DNA of 64,000 nt from a virus. The notes beneath the pieces are model-generated. The model saw nothing but the letters and a program-made list of their open reading frames with translations. It was not told the DNA's origin and did not search any database. The stretch spans positions 21,487 to 85,486 of IMG/VR virus record IMGVR_UViG_3300023179_000062; one strand, written 5' to 3'. Positions 1-9,543 of this stretch are shown here, piece by piece. How positions within the stretch are numbered: position 1 is the first letter of the stretch; every line of letters starts with the position of its first letter. The translations under genes and the position numbers were made by a program.

Positions 1-2
1 CA

Positions 3-380
3 AATGATATTATTCAAAGAAAAGGTGTGAGTTACCTTGCACAGTTACAGAAACTTGCAAATGATAAAGCATTGTTATATGTGTCCGCATTAAAAACAGT
101 TCGTCCAGTTAGTAATGTTCATGCTGCTCTTCCAACCAGCAATGATTTCCAAGAAGCTGATGTTATCAATTATTCACCGGGGCTAAGCAGCACATGGCAT
201 GCACCCATGACCTTGCCGATATCTGTATTAAAGAGCATAGTTGAACCAGAGAATATTATGCAAATACCTGTCCCCGGTAAAGAAACCCCTCAAGGACAAT
301 CCACAGGTGATAATTCGTACAATAACGGAACACAGCATCCTAATGTAGTAGGACAGAAGGAAAAAAGAAAAGGTAAGTAA
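3..380 (+). CDS. C-terminal part of an uncharacterised protein, 5' end outside the window
   Basis: The reading frame is open to the window edge, so this is the 3' part of a longer gene. The GTG at 27 is internal to the open frame and is not needed as a start. The visible part has a helical beginning (SYLAQLQKLANDKALLYVSA) and a low-complexity hydrophilic tail rich in Q, N, G and K. I do not recognise the family. It lies directly before the gp6-like wedge gene with a late promoter box between them, so a structural or baseplate-assembly role is likely by position only. Confidence 0.6.
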   Translation, partial: NDIIQRKGVSYLAQLQKLANDKALLYVSALKTVRPVSNVHAALPTSNDFQEADVINYSPGLSSTWHAPMTLPISVLKSIVEPENIMQIPVPGKETPQGQSTGDNSYNNGTQHPNVVGQKEKRKGK

Positions 381-391
381 TCTAATTATAA

Positions 392-399
392 TGTAAATA
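392..399 (+). promoter_or_regulatory. T4-type late promoter box before gp6-like gene
   Basis: TGTAAATA, 5 nt before the ATG at 405. Confidence 0.55.
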
Positions 400-404
400 A
401 TTAG

Positions 405-2162
405 ATGAATGATAATTTTCCAGTTTCAAAGGACGCTTACTTAGCTTTCGATGGACTTTCTATTAGAGATAAAATACGTGAACGTCTAACCCAAACCGGA
501 GTATTCTCCGATCAAAGTTTTGAAGGAAGCAATATATCTGCCATCAATGATGTAATATCAATGGTATTTTCGTTGTTACTATATAATTTAAATAAAACAA
601 GTTCCAATGGAACCTTTTCAGAGACTACATTATATAAATCCATAAACGGCATCGTGAAGGCATTAAATTATAGTCCAATTGGCGCACAGACTGCATCAAT
701 TAACTACACCATGAATGTTGATTCTCTAGACGCAGGGTTCTACACTATTCCTCGTTATTCATCAGTAGCATTGGGTGGAATAAAGTATTCATTTAATGAT
801 GACTTAGTTTTTAGTAAATTAATCAATGGTGTTAGGGAAGAAATTATTGATATAAACAATTCTAAAATTTTATATCAAGGTTCTTTTCAGGAATATCCTA
901 CTGTTATTTCGTCAGGAACTCCTAACGAGCTTATCTTCATAATTCCTGATAATACCGTCACAATTGATCATTTTAACATATTTGTTTATGTTAAGGAACC
1001 CAACGGAATTTGGACCAAGTGGCAACGCACGTCCTCATTATATCTTCATAATTCTTCCGATCAAGTTTTTGAAGTTCGATACAATGAGAACAGACGATAT
1101 GAATTAAAATTTGGCAACAACATCAATGGTAAACAATTACCAGAGAATAGCCAAGTGGGAATTTATTATTTAGCATCTGATGGGCCTAGCGGAGAAGTTG
1201 GTATAGGCGCGGTAACTAATAAAAAAATAACAGTATTCAGTACTTCAAGAATAGACAGTATCTTATCAGACGGGCGGGTGGGCAACATATTGAATAATGG
1301 AGACATAAACACGGTATTGCTTAATAATTCGTCTCCTAGCACATATTACAGTGATCCAGAAACTGTTGAACAAATTAGACAAAATGCCCCAACTAATTAC
1401 AGGTCGCAATATAGTTTAACAACTGCAAAATCATACGAAACTTTCATAAAAACAAACTTCGCAAATATATTACACGATGTTGCAGTTATGAATAATGATG
1501 AGTATTTAGATAGCTATATTAAATATTTTTATGATTTAGGTTTAACCAATCCTCAATTAGAATATAGATCATTATACAATCAAGTGAATTTTGCAGACGC
1601 TTGTAACTTCAACAATATATATTGTTTCTGTGTCCCTAAGACACGAAACAATGTAAAATCATATATGATTTCTGAACAGAAATCATTAATTATCAATACT
1701 ATTGATGAGCAAAAAGTCTTAACCGCCGAGGTAATTATAGCTGATCCGGTATATATGGCAGTTGATATTGCCGCATCTGCAACAGGACAACCACAAGTTA
1801 CAGATATCAACAACACACAGATATTAGTTTATAAAGACCTAGTTACTCGTAAGAGTGATTCTACTATCGCATCCGAAGTTAATGACCTTATTATATCGTT
1901 CTTTAATAGAGTTAATAATAATCTTGGACAACATATAAACGTGAATCAGTTGGTTACAGATATATTGGCAATTGAAGGTGTAGCACATATTGCAACACGC
2001 ATAAACGATGCTAATACTATTGTAGAGGGGCTACAATTATTAATGTGGAACCCTGCGTATCCATCATTTACTACATCATTCAGCACCAACATAACATTGG
2101 AAAAATTCCAATTTCCCTTCTTATATACTCCTTCTATGATATCTAGAATAACAGTTGTTTAA
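405..2162 (+). CDS. gp6: Baseplate wedge protein, gp6-like
   Basis: This 585-residue protein resembles T4 gp6 (660 aa), the wedge component whose dimers form the inner ring of the baseplate and carry a baseplate-J-type core. The N-terminal 120 residues have the typical pattern: a helical region around EGSNISAINDVISMVFSLLL, then ALNYSPIGAQTASINYTM, which matches the LGY.P......I......L region of gp6/J proteins. A beta-rich middle follows, then an alpha/beta C-terminal part (about 430-560) of the J type. The next gene downstream is in the gp7 position, as in T4. There is no Shine-Dalgarno sequence; the ATG follows a late promoter box. Confidence 0.82.
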   Translation: MNDNFPVSKDAYLAFDGLSIRDKIRERLTQTGVFSDQSFEGSNISAINDVISMVFSLLLYNLNKTSSNGTFSETTLYKSINGIVKALNYSPIGAQTASINYTMNVDSLDAGFYTIPRYSSVALGGIKYSFNDDLVFSKLINGVREEIIDINNSKILYQGSFQEYPTVISSGTPNELIFIIPDNTVTIDHFNIFVYVKEPNGIWTKWQRTSSLYLHNSSDQVFEVRYNENRRYELKFGNNINGKQLPENSQVGIYYLASDGPSGEVGIGAVTNKKITVFSTSRIDSILSDGRVGNILNNGDINTVLLNNSSPSTYYSDPETVEQIRQNAPTNYRSQYSLTTAKSYETFIKTNFANILHDVAVMNNDEYLDSYIKYFYDLGLTNPQLEYRSLYNQVNFADACNFNNIYCFCVPKTRNNVKSYMISEQKSLIINTIDEQKVLTAEVIIADPVYMAVDIAASATGQPQVTDINNTQILVYKDLVTRKSDSTIASEVNDLIISFFNRVNNNLGQHINVNQLVTDILAIEGVAHIATRINDANTIVEGLQLLMWNPAYPSFTTSFSTNITLEKFQFPFLYTPSMISRITVV

Positions 2163-2178
2163 CATACGGTGTATACAT

Positions 2179-2186
2179 AATAAATA
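2179..2186 (+). promoter_or_regulatory. Late promoter box before the gp7-position gene
   Basis: AATAAATA, 6 nt before the ATG at 2193. Confidence 0.65.
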
Positions 2187-2192
2187 ATCGTT

Positions 2193-5100
2193 ATGCCTTC
2201 TATTGTTCTCAGAAAGATTGCTCAGCCGCAACAAATCTCTTCCAGAGATATATTTAACACACCCACTCCTTTAAATTATAAAGATTGGTTGGCGCAGCAC
2301 ATTGCAGTAATCCCTAATGATGCGCAGAAACAATACGAACAATATTTGTTAACCTTTTATACAAAAAAGGAAGATCAGACAGTTGCTAAGGCGGCTAGTA
2401 TCAAAAAAGACTATCTTTCACTGATTGAAAAATTAACCACTATTTTCAAATATGATAAGGATTTCCAAAGGTATGCCAAGATAGATTTATCATCTAACAC
2501 AGAATTAAAGATTGCTATACCGTTCTATGCCAAGAAACTTAAAGAGATTGCAGTGTATTATATTAATCATAGAGATAATATCAAACAGAGTAAATTACAC
2601 TATGCATCCGTTGGTTCGGAAGTAGGGGTTGAACGTTTTCTATATAAAAACCTGTTAAATTTATTCACTAAAAAACCTTTCTCTGCCGGAGGATTGTATT
2701 CTACTGATAATGTGGATTTATCTGCGGTGTCACCATTCTTTAAAATTCAAATAGAAGAATTATATGATACAACTAATTATTCCAAAGAGAATGTATTAGA
2801 CATAAACCCTCTATTATGTGTGTTAGATGGTTACGTCTCCAACATTTGTACCCAATTCAATGATATCACTACAGATAACAATAATGCTCCATTAGAATCT
2901 ATTTTTTTATGTGATACTGACAATCCTGATAGCAATGATCTTATTCGTCAGAGTTGGGAAAAATATTTAGGAACTGATTTATATTACATGTCGGGTGGCG
3001 GTTCAGTGTTTAATAGCGCAGAAGTGTCACTAGCTTTACAAAACGGTAACAACTTCTTCTACTGGTTCAGTGGGGAAAATGCTGATGAAATTCCCGAAGG
3101 GCGGTATAATGATATCGCATTATCTGCGTTAGATTGGTCAGGGGCCACAGGAGCAAGTCATTTCTCTGCCGCTGATATAGTGTTTGTAAACTACGGCAAT
3201 CTAAAGACAGAGGCTGCATGGTTGATGTCTGCGGCTAAGTACACCTACGACACTGAAATGGTGGCAACTATTTCAAATAAAAGAGAATTTAAGTTTCCTT
3301 ACCCCGGTATCGGACTAAGTGCCGAAGGCGGCGTGTGGACAGGTAGATTAATAATTGATAATTACGAAGAGGATAAACGATTCTTCCCTAATGAAATTAG
3401 CTATCAGAATAACCAAAAAGAAATAGAAAAATTATACTGGAGTTCTACAGTAACGAATTCCGCTGTCCAACCAACTAATATTCAAACATTATCTTTGGAA
3501 CAATGTGGTGCATATGCGTCTAATAAATTCAAAACGGCTGACAAACTATATATTCGACGCCCGATTGGAGAGCTTACAAATAATGACCAAAATCCTAATG
3601 GAGTTTTTACAGGTGATATTAATATCGCATGGTTATACAAATTCAATCAGACACAAATACCTGTTAACGTAGGTGATACTAATATATATTATCCGCTAAC
3701 TTCGTTCGATAACTTGGATGATTTGTATTATGAGTATGAAAGCGGTGATGATATTCCTCTTTCGGCTATTCCTGTAAATGAGTCGTTCTCAGGGGCGATT
3801 GCAGGAGATGATGTTTTAACAGGTGATATGCTTATTAAATTGAAGGCTCCATGTGGACCTGAAATAGAAGCGGCATGGCTAAAAGGTGTTCCGTTGAGAT
3901 TCTCACAAAATATCTATTTAAACAATTATACCTGTGGTGAAAATCAATTAACTCAATACTATACCCAATGGAACTATATCAGCGGAACAACCCAACCGGG
4001 AATAGCATTCAGAACAGATCAAGGCGAATATGTTCGATTTGTTTGGTCAGGTGGTGATATTGACATCAACAATGTTAAAGGATTCACAGGATTTATACAT
4101 GATCCGTCATGTGAATATACACAGTTAAATCATGACAGTTCTATTCTCGATGTCAACTTTTTATCGGTAGATGATACTGAACGATATGAACGTTGGAAAA
4201 AATGTAGCTGTAAATCAGTTAACTATTCTCCGTTAGGACATCAAGGAGAACATCTACGTATTAGAAAAGTAACGCCCGATTTCATTGTTCCTGATACTCA
4301 GCCAGATAAAGCATTTAATTTAGTGGATTGGAGAGGTAATGACGGTAAGGCATATACCGAATCTACTGATCTTATCAGATTCCGCCCCGATCATCTAATG
4401 GAAAAAGATATTGGATGGAATAAAGGTCGATGGGTTCGACCTTCTAATATACCATTTATATTAGAAACAGGTAAAAGTTATATCTATTACAGAACAAATC
4501 TGGATAGCTGTAACTACTCATTGCCGCCATTTATAATAAATCAAGGCTATTCCACTTCTACCATAAAAACCGACACATGTGATATCATTAATAGTGTTCC
4601 TTCTTGGTATAAAGCTGTCAAGAATAGTAAAGGGGAATGGATAGATACTGGTATTTTGAGTGATATGGTGCTAGATTCTGGATCATTCTTCACATACGTT
4701 CATAGAAATTCCTATGTGATCGCTAAGCAAAAACTACTTTATAACGGTGCAGATGTTACCCCTATAAGTGGGGATTATATCACCGTATTCAAGGATGACA
4801 CCAATATCACATATGAGAAAATCATATTCTCTTCTCCTGCTGTAAATTTCTTAATTAAGATACCTCTTTTAAATAATAGTGCATATTGGGCAAAGGCAGA
4901 ATATGGTGATAAAGAAAAACCTGTTCAGAAAACCACTGATGATAATCGTAATGTTAGCGAATATCTACAATTGTCACAGCCGCTACCAAGCAACATAGTA
5001 TTAACCGAACAAAACGTTATACGTTACGAATTAAGCGAATGTAATCAATGTTTCATATGGAAACAACCAATAACTTTACAAGTATCTAATTCTGAGATGC

Positions 5101-6029
5101 GTTGGAATAAAATCAGTATAGATGATTGTGTGTACTCTGATGTGTTGAACTATCTACATGAACGTGCGGATAAATTCTGTAACTCATACACCCCGCAATG
5201 CTATTCAGAGTGTCAAGAATTTAGTATTTGTGGTTGCGGTGATTTCTGTGAAACTTCTAAAACGGGAGTAACTGCCACGGGCATTCCTGCTGATATTATA
5301 CTCAACACTGAACTATCTGGTATACCAGTGTTTATCAACTATTTCGCAAGAAATCAATTCAATTTAAAATTTGATGTTACGGATTTAACTGCGGGGTCAA
5401 TTCATCATCAACCACTTTCTGGATTATTAACAAAAGCTGCAAAACCATGGAATAATTTATTGAATGATAAAACGGCCAATTTCCTTTATAAACAAATAGA
5501 TGATAACTTATTAACTAATCGACAGTTGGGACTCATGGTGCCACAAAGATTAGGATTAGGAAAATATGAATTAGCCAATGCACTACATCCTGAACAGGTG
5601 GCAGTGAACGGTATAAGTGCTATACGTTTAAACAGATTCGATCATCCATTAGAACCCGAACAGATTGATTCTAGAAAATACAAAAATAATATAGGTGTTC
5701 CATTAGTAAATGGAAAACAAACGTATCATCCTTATACCATAGGAGCAAACGATTTAACCGATATATCGAACGATCTATTAGATTGGCAAACTGATATTTT
5801 CGGTAATCAGTATTATTTGGTTTCAAAAAAATCTAACTCATTGACATCTATAGGCAGTCTATCTGTGAAATCACCAGACGGAATATTATATGATGGGACA
5901 AAATATCTTTCTGCAATTTTCGACAAATATAAAGCTATAACCTTCGATGGCGCTATAGAGGGAATCATTTCAACTGAGGATGGTTATGGTATAACTACTG
6001 AGGATGGTTTCATAATATTGATAGGATAA
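2193..6029 (+). CDS. Very large baseplate/tail structural protein in the gp7 position
   Basis: This 1278-residue protein directly follows gp6, the place of gp7 (wedge initiator, 1032 aa) in T4. The first 170 residues are helical (FYAKKLKEIAVYYINHRDNI). The rest is mostly beta with many aromatic residues and several Cys-rich patches (CSCKSVNYS; QCYSECQEFSICGCGDFC near 1000), which may bind metal or form cross-links. The last 20 residues contain two in-frame copies of a TEDG unit, a motif I have seen at the ends of phage tail proteins. I cannot confirm homology to gp7; the call rests on size, position and wedge-like N-terminus. Confidence 0.6.
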   Translation: MPSIVLRKIAQPQQISSRDIFNTPTPLNYKDWLAQHIAVIPNDAQKQYEQYLLTFYTKKEDQTVAKAASIKKDYLSLIEKLTTIFKYDKDFQRYAKIDLSSNTELKIAIPFYAKKLKEIAVYYINHRDNIKQSKLHYASVGSEVGVERFLYKNLLNLFTKKPFSAGGLYSTDNVDLSAVSPFFKIQIEELYDTTNYSKENVLDINPLLCVLDGYVSNICTQFNDITTDNNNAPLESIFLCDTDNPDSNDLIRQSWEKYLGTDLYYMSGGGSVFNSAEVSLALQNGNNFFYWFSGENADEIPEGRYNDIALSALDWSGATGASHFSAADIVFVNYGNLKTEAAWLMSAAKYTYDTEMVATISNKREFKFPYPGIGLSAEGGVWTGRLIIDNYEEDKRFFPNEISYQNNQKEIEKLYWSSTVTNSAVQPTNIQTLSLEQCGAYASNKFKTADKLYIRRPIGELTNNDQNPNGVFTGDINIAWLYKFNQTQIPVNVGDTNIYYPLTSFDNLDDLYYEYESGDDIPLSAIPVNESFSGAIAGDDVLTGDMLIKLKAPCGPEIEAAWLKGVPLRFSQNIYLNNYTCGENQLTQYYTQWNYISGTTQPGIAFRTDQGEYVRFVWSGGDIDINNVKGFTGFIHDPSCEYTQLNHDSSILDVNFLSVDDTERYERWKKCSCKSVNYSPLGHQGEHLRIRKVTPDFIVPDTQPDKAFNLVDWRGNDGKAYTESTDLIRFRPDHLMEKDIGWNKGRWVRPSNIPFILETGKSYIYYRTNLDSCNYSLPPFIINQGYSTSTIKTDTCDIINSVPSWYKAVKNSKGEWIDTGILSDMVLDSGSFFTYVHRNSYVIAKQKLLYNGADVTPISGDYITVFKDDTNITYEKIIFSSPAVNFLIKIPLLNNSAYWAKAEYGDKEKPVQKTTDDNRNVSEYLQLSQPLPSNIVLTEQNVIRYELSECNQCFIWKQPITLQVSNSEMRWNKISIDDCVYSDVLNYLHERADKFCNSYTPQCYSECQEFSICGCGDFCETSKTGVTATGIPADIILNTELSGIPVFINYFARNQFNLKFDVTDLTAGSIHHQPLSGLLTKAAKPWNNLLNDKTANFLYKQIDDNLLTNRQLGLMVPQRLGLGKYELANALHPEQVAVNGISAIRLNRFDHPLEPEQIDSRKYKNNIGVPLVNGKQTYHPYTIGANDLTDISNDLLDWQTDIFGNQYYLVSKKSNSLTSIGSLSVKSPDGILYDGTKYLSAIFDKYKAITFDGAIEGIISTEDGYGITTEDGFIILIG

Positions 6030-6039
6030 GTAAGCTAAT

Positions 6040-6732
6040 ATGTACAATTTATATTCCGCATTATCTAGTACCAGTCTTAATTATGGGATAACCCTTTTAA
6101 AGGTATTTTATGATACCTTGATGGTGGGTGTTAAGTGTAAAGATAGTGGCATTAATAATTCATATTATGGGCATGTGTTATTTGACAAGATCAATTATGA
6201 CTATTCGGAATACCCGTTACAATCTAACAAATCTATCGTGTTAAATCTTGGATTAATAAATTCTGACATTGTACAGTTTACCGGAAATCAAATTGTTGAC
6301 ACTTATTTTGATCAGAACAATAAAACAGTAACATTATTCACCATATCCTCATTAGAAACTTCATTTGTACCAAAGATTTACAAATATAATATTAATAATC
6401 ATGATATTGCCATGCAATATCCTGTAGAGAATGAACTTCCTACATGGTTAGATTCGTCATTAGGTACACTGACTACTGCGCACCCTCCTTGTTTGTCGAT
6501 AACAGATGATGTAGCCGATATACTTATTACCACTATCACGGACGAATTTAAAGTGTTGAATCTGTTGACATTTAATCTCGTAACTACCCCCAAATTAATA
6601 AATTATTCCAAATATAGCGTTGCATTGGACGATTCTAGTGTTATTAAGAAAATTCAAAGAGTTGATAATGAAATACAATTTTATTCCTCATATGATCAAA
6701 ACATCACGCCGTTTAAAATAGTGGATAAATAA
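6040..6732 (+). CDS. Uncharacterised beta-rich virion-cluster protein
   Basis: A 230-residue protein without a recognised family. It is rich in beta-forming and Asn/Tyr/Ile residues, has no signal peptide, membrane segment or Cys cluster, and looks like a structural beta-sandwich or propeller fragment. It lies 10 nt after the gp7-position gene and 4 nt before the next gene, so it belongs to the same late operon. It may be an accessory subunit of its large neighbours. Confidence 0.6.
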   Translation: MYNLYSALSSTSLNYGITLLKVFYDTLMVGVKCKDSGINNSYYGHVLFDKINYDYSEYPLQSNKSIVLNLGLINSDIVQFTGNQIVDTYFDQNNKTVTLFTISSLETSFVPKIYKYNINNHDIAMQYPVENELPTWLDSSLGTLTTAHPPCLSITDDVADILITTITDEFKVLNLLTFNLVTTPKLINYSKYSVALDDSSVIKKIQRVDNEIQFYSSYDQNITPFKIVDK

Positions 6733-6736
6733 ATAT

Positions 6737-9502
6737 GTGATCTTATCCGCGATAAACATAGAACCCCTTTCTGCTAGTATCTCTCCGTTAGTTATATCTT
6801 ATATACATAACGGCAGAAATATCACGTTACCTGTGTCAGCGGATAATTTTTTAGGGGGGACACTATCATCTTATAACTGTTTACGTAAGGTAAAGGATAT
6901 CGAGATAACCAATAACAGTATATCGTTTCTAACCGACACTATAGCATTGTCGTCACTGTTTTATGACAATTATAACAGACAACCCCAAAAATTAAATACC
7001 TATTTCTTTAGAGAATTAAATGATTTGGACGATTTTAATGTGAATCTTCGATCATCATATAATGTGCGAGGTAATTATTTAGTCACTTGCCCGCTGTCTT
7101 CTGAGTTGGTATTTAATATAGTACCTATGAAAAACTCAATGAATATCAATGAGGAGAAAGGATGGTTTTCTAATTTCCGTGATTATAAATCTTTAAGTTT
7201 TAGTAAAACATGTGGGGCAGATAGTAATGATTTGTTTGCAGAATATAAAACCAGTTACGTTCCTAAGAATATTGAACCTGATAATGAGGCAGTCTTTAAT
7301 ATAGTTGGTAAGGGAATAAACATAGCGATTAGTGCATTGGGATTGGTAGAATCTGGTGCCATAGGAGGCTCTCAGCCGCTTGATTCAGATATTATATATC
7401 TAGACCGCCTTAACTCTGTGAAGTCGCCAAATATAGCTAATTTTAACGGCACGCCCCTGTGCCTATGGTTATCGGGAAGTTCTGTATTACAGGGCTTTCC
7501 TAAACAGTGGATGGAGCGATGGTACGATGCTAATAATATAACCCAAGGAAATGCTCTTGTCAGCAGAGTCAACTATTCACCCTTTAGTCCGGTAGTAGAT
7601 ATTCCATCCTCTATGTCTATAAAAGACGGGGATACCATCACTATTAATAGATTGGGACCAAAAAGAAATTTAGAGTTTATTGATTATTTCGCATCAACTC
7701 AGAAATGTTGTATATCGGCATGGGGGCAAACTTTTAAAGATGAACTCAATGGAATACATGGGTTTGTGGAAGGATTATATCCTCATCATACATCTGAGCT
7801 TATATTAGATGGTCGTATCCATGCCCACATACCACCTGTAGATAATTTATTAAAGGAATATGATTTTACTACCTCGTTTTGGGCATATAAGGATGATTGG
7901 ATGTATGGGCCTGATAGCCAAATTTTTGGGAATTTTTCCAATTTCGAAGGCTACAGTGTCAACTATAACACCGGAGGTACTACCAGTTTACTAACATTCC
8001 CAACCAATGTTGGTATAGTTTATGGATTTAATCCGAAAGGTTATAAGATATTTGAAAAGAATCTTGTTAAGAGTGCGGGATTAGTTGCACCATATATATC
8101 CCTTATTACCACAGATTTCTTCGGCGCACGATGGATATTTGACAGTGCTAACCGCAAGCTCATCAAACTAGAATCTGACGACTTGCTTAAAGAGGTTATC
8201 ACCTTACCATCTAATGCAGTTATTAAATCCATAAAGATAAACAAATTGAATCAATTGGTTATGTTGGATAGTAAAAACCACACTATCACAACATTTGATC
8301 AGACGGGTTCGCTTGTTTCTACAAATTTCATATCTCCAAATTTCAATAATTTTGAAATTGATGGTAACAACACGCTTAAAACGTCTATTGCAGATAGTAT
8401 GCACTGTGATAACAATAATAACATTTACAAGACTATCGGCAGTAATATCTATAAAAACGATAAGACATATTTCCATGTTGGAAAAGAAATCAATGCTATT
8501 AAATTTGATTTATCAAATAATATGTGGATATTGTTTGATAGAAGCAGAATAATGAAGCTTTCGCCTGATAAGAAACTATTATTTAATATAGAGTTACCTC
8601 TAACATATAAGGAGACATCCTTTGAGATGAACTTTGTGAAAGATGTCATCGGTTCAACTGAACAGGATATTTTATGGATAGTGTTCAATAATAATAGAAG
8701 TATACTTCAAATGAATTCAAATGGGGAAATCATAAAAAGATTAAATCTAAATGATGTAGTAAATCTGAATAAATGTAATCCGTTTTTCTTAACTACTAGA
8801 GGAGATTTTACCGATTTTGATATCAGACGTAAATTTGAAAAAGCGGACAACGGTAATATATCAACCGCAAATCCGGCCTTTTCTGTCAAGATGAATCTTA
8901 AATGTGGGGATAATAAAGAGTTATTACAGATGTTCTATCCCGTTAAAAATCTACGTGGTTGGGTACATTTCTCCTTAGTTCATAAAATAGAAGACAATGC
9001 CACCAGTATTAGTTTATATATTAATGGAATTAAACGGTTATCAAAAACATTTAATGGTAGCAGAGGCACATCAAATATAAAAATGGTTAATTTTGGAACA
9101 AAGGTTTCTCCTTTTATTATAGGAGGTACTAGTGGAAAACTAGGAGCGAATAAATTAGAACGATCTATTGAGAATGAATATCTTTTAGGGCGATTCGATG
9201 ATTTACGCATTCATCATAGTTGTTTAAACAACTATGAGATATTATCATTAGCTAACAACAAACATTACAGCAATTGGAATGATTTAATTTTCCATATGCC
9301 TACAGATAAAAACACTTGTATGGAGAATATTAAATTTTTCCATATGAATAGACCTCCCGGCCACAAATCAAATAAATTCAATTTAATTATTGAAGGATTT
9401 GATGATGTAGACACGCAGGCAAATATCGAACATTACATTCTCGCCAATATAGATAGTCTAAAACCTGTCAATACTATTCTTAATAAAATTATTTTTAAAT
9501 AA
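6737..9502 (+). CDS. Large virion protein with propeller-like repeats and a LamG-like C-terminal domain
   Basis: A 921-residue structural protein that starts at GTG 4 nt after the preceding stop. The ATG at 6735 is followed at once by a stop in its own frame. Residues about 440-690 have repeated short strands of the NHL/propeller type (RWIFDSANRKLIKLE, NQLVMLDSKNHTITTFDQ, NNMWILFDRSRIMKLSPDKK, ILWIVFNNNRSILQMNSNGE). Residues about 735-840 look like a concanavalin/LamG jelly roll (GWVHFSLVHK, SISLYINGIKR, FIIGGTSGKL, RFDDLRIHHSCLNNYEI). Such domains bind sugars or cell surfaces, so an adsorption or baseplate-peripheral role is likely. The family as a whole is not recognised. Confidence 0.65.
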   Translation: MILSAINIEPLSASISPLVISYIHNGRNITLPVSADNFLGGTLSSYNCLRKVKDIEITNNSISFLTDTIALSSLFYDNYNRQPQKLNTYFFRELNDLDDFNVNLRSSYNVRGNYLVTCPLSSELVFNIVPMKNSMNINEEKGWFSNFRDYKSLSFSKTCGADSNDLFAEYKTSYVPKNIEPDNEAVFNIVGKGINIAISALGLVESGAIGGSQPLDSDIIYLDRLNSVKSPNIANFNGTPLCLWLSGSSVLQGFPKQWMERWYDANNITQGNALVSRVNYSPFSPVVDIPSSMSIKDGDTITINRLGPKRNLEFIDYFASTQKCCISAWGQTFKDELNGIHGFVEGLYPHHTSELILDGRIHAHIPPVDNLLKEYDFTTSFWAYKDDWMYGPDSQIFGNFSNFEGYSVNYNTGGTTSLLTFPTNVGIVYGFNPKGYKIFEKNLVKSAGLVAPYISLITTDFFGARWIFDSANRKLIKLESDDLLKEVITLPSNAVIKSIKINKLNQLVMLDSKNHTITTFDQTGSLVSTNFISPNFNNFEIDGNNTLKTSIADSMHCDNNNNIYKTIGSNIYKNDKTYFHVGKEINAIKFDLSNNMWILFDRSRIMKLSPDKKLLFNIELPLTYKETSFEMNFVKDVIGSTEQDILWIVFNNNRSILQMNSNGEIIKRLNLNDVVNLNKCNPFFLTTRGDFTDFDIRRKFEKADNGNISTANPAFSVKMNLKCGDNKELLQMFYPVKNLRGWVHFSLVHKIEDNATSISLYINGIKRLSKTFNGSRGTSNIKMVNFGTKVSPFIIGGTSGKLGANKLERSIENEYLLGRFDDLRIHHSCLNNYEILSLANNKHYSNWNDLIFHMPTDKNTCMENIKFFHMNRPPGHKSNKFNLIIEGFDDVDTQANIEHYILANIDSLKPVNTILNKIIFK

Positions 9503-9529
9503 TTATAAATTGATTGAATATATTATTTT

Positions 9530-9537
9530 CATAAATA
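9530..9537 (+). promoter_or_regulatory. Late promoter box before portal gene
   Basis: CATAAATA, 6 nt before the ATG at 9544. Confidence 0.65.
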
Positions 9538-9543
9538 TCTATC

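Noticed and set aside
5960-6028. TEDG repeats at the end of the gp7-position gene as a frame-shifting duplication
   Set aside because: The unit is 24 bp and stays in frame; it is a coding repeat seen at ends of phage tail proteins, not a disruption.
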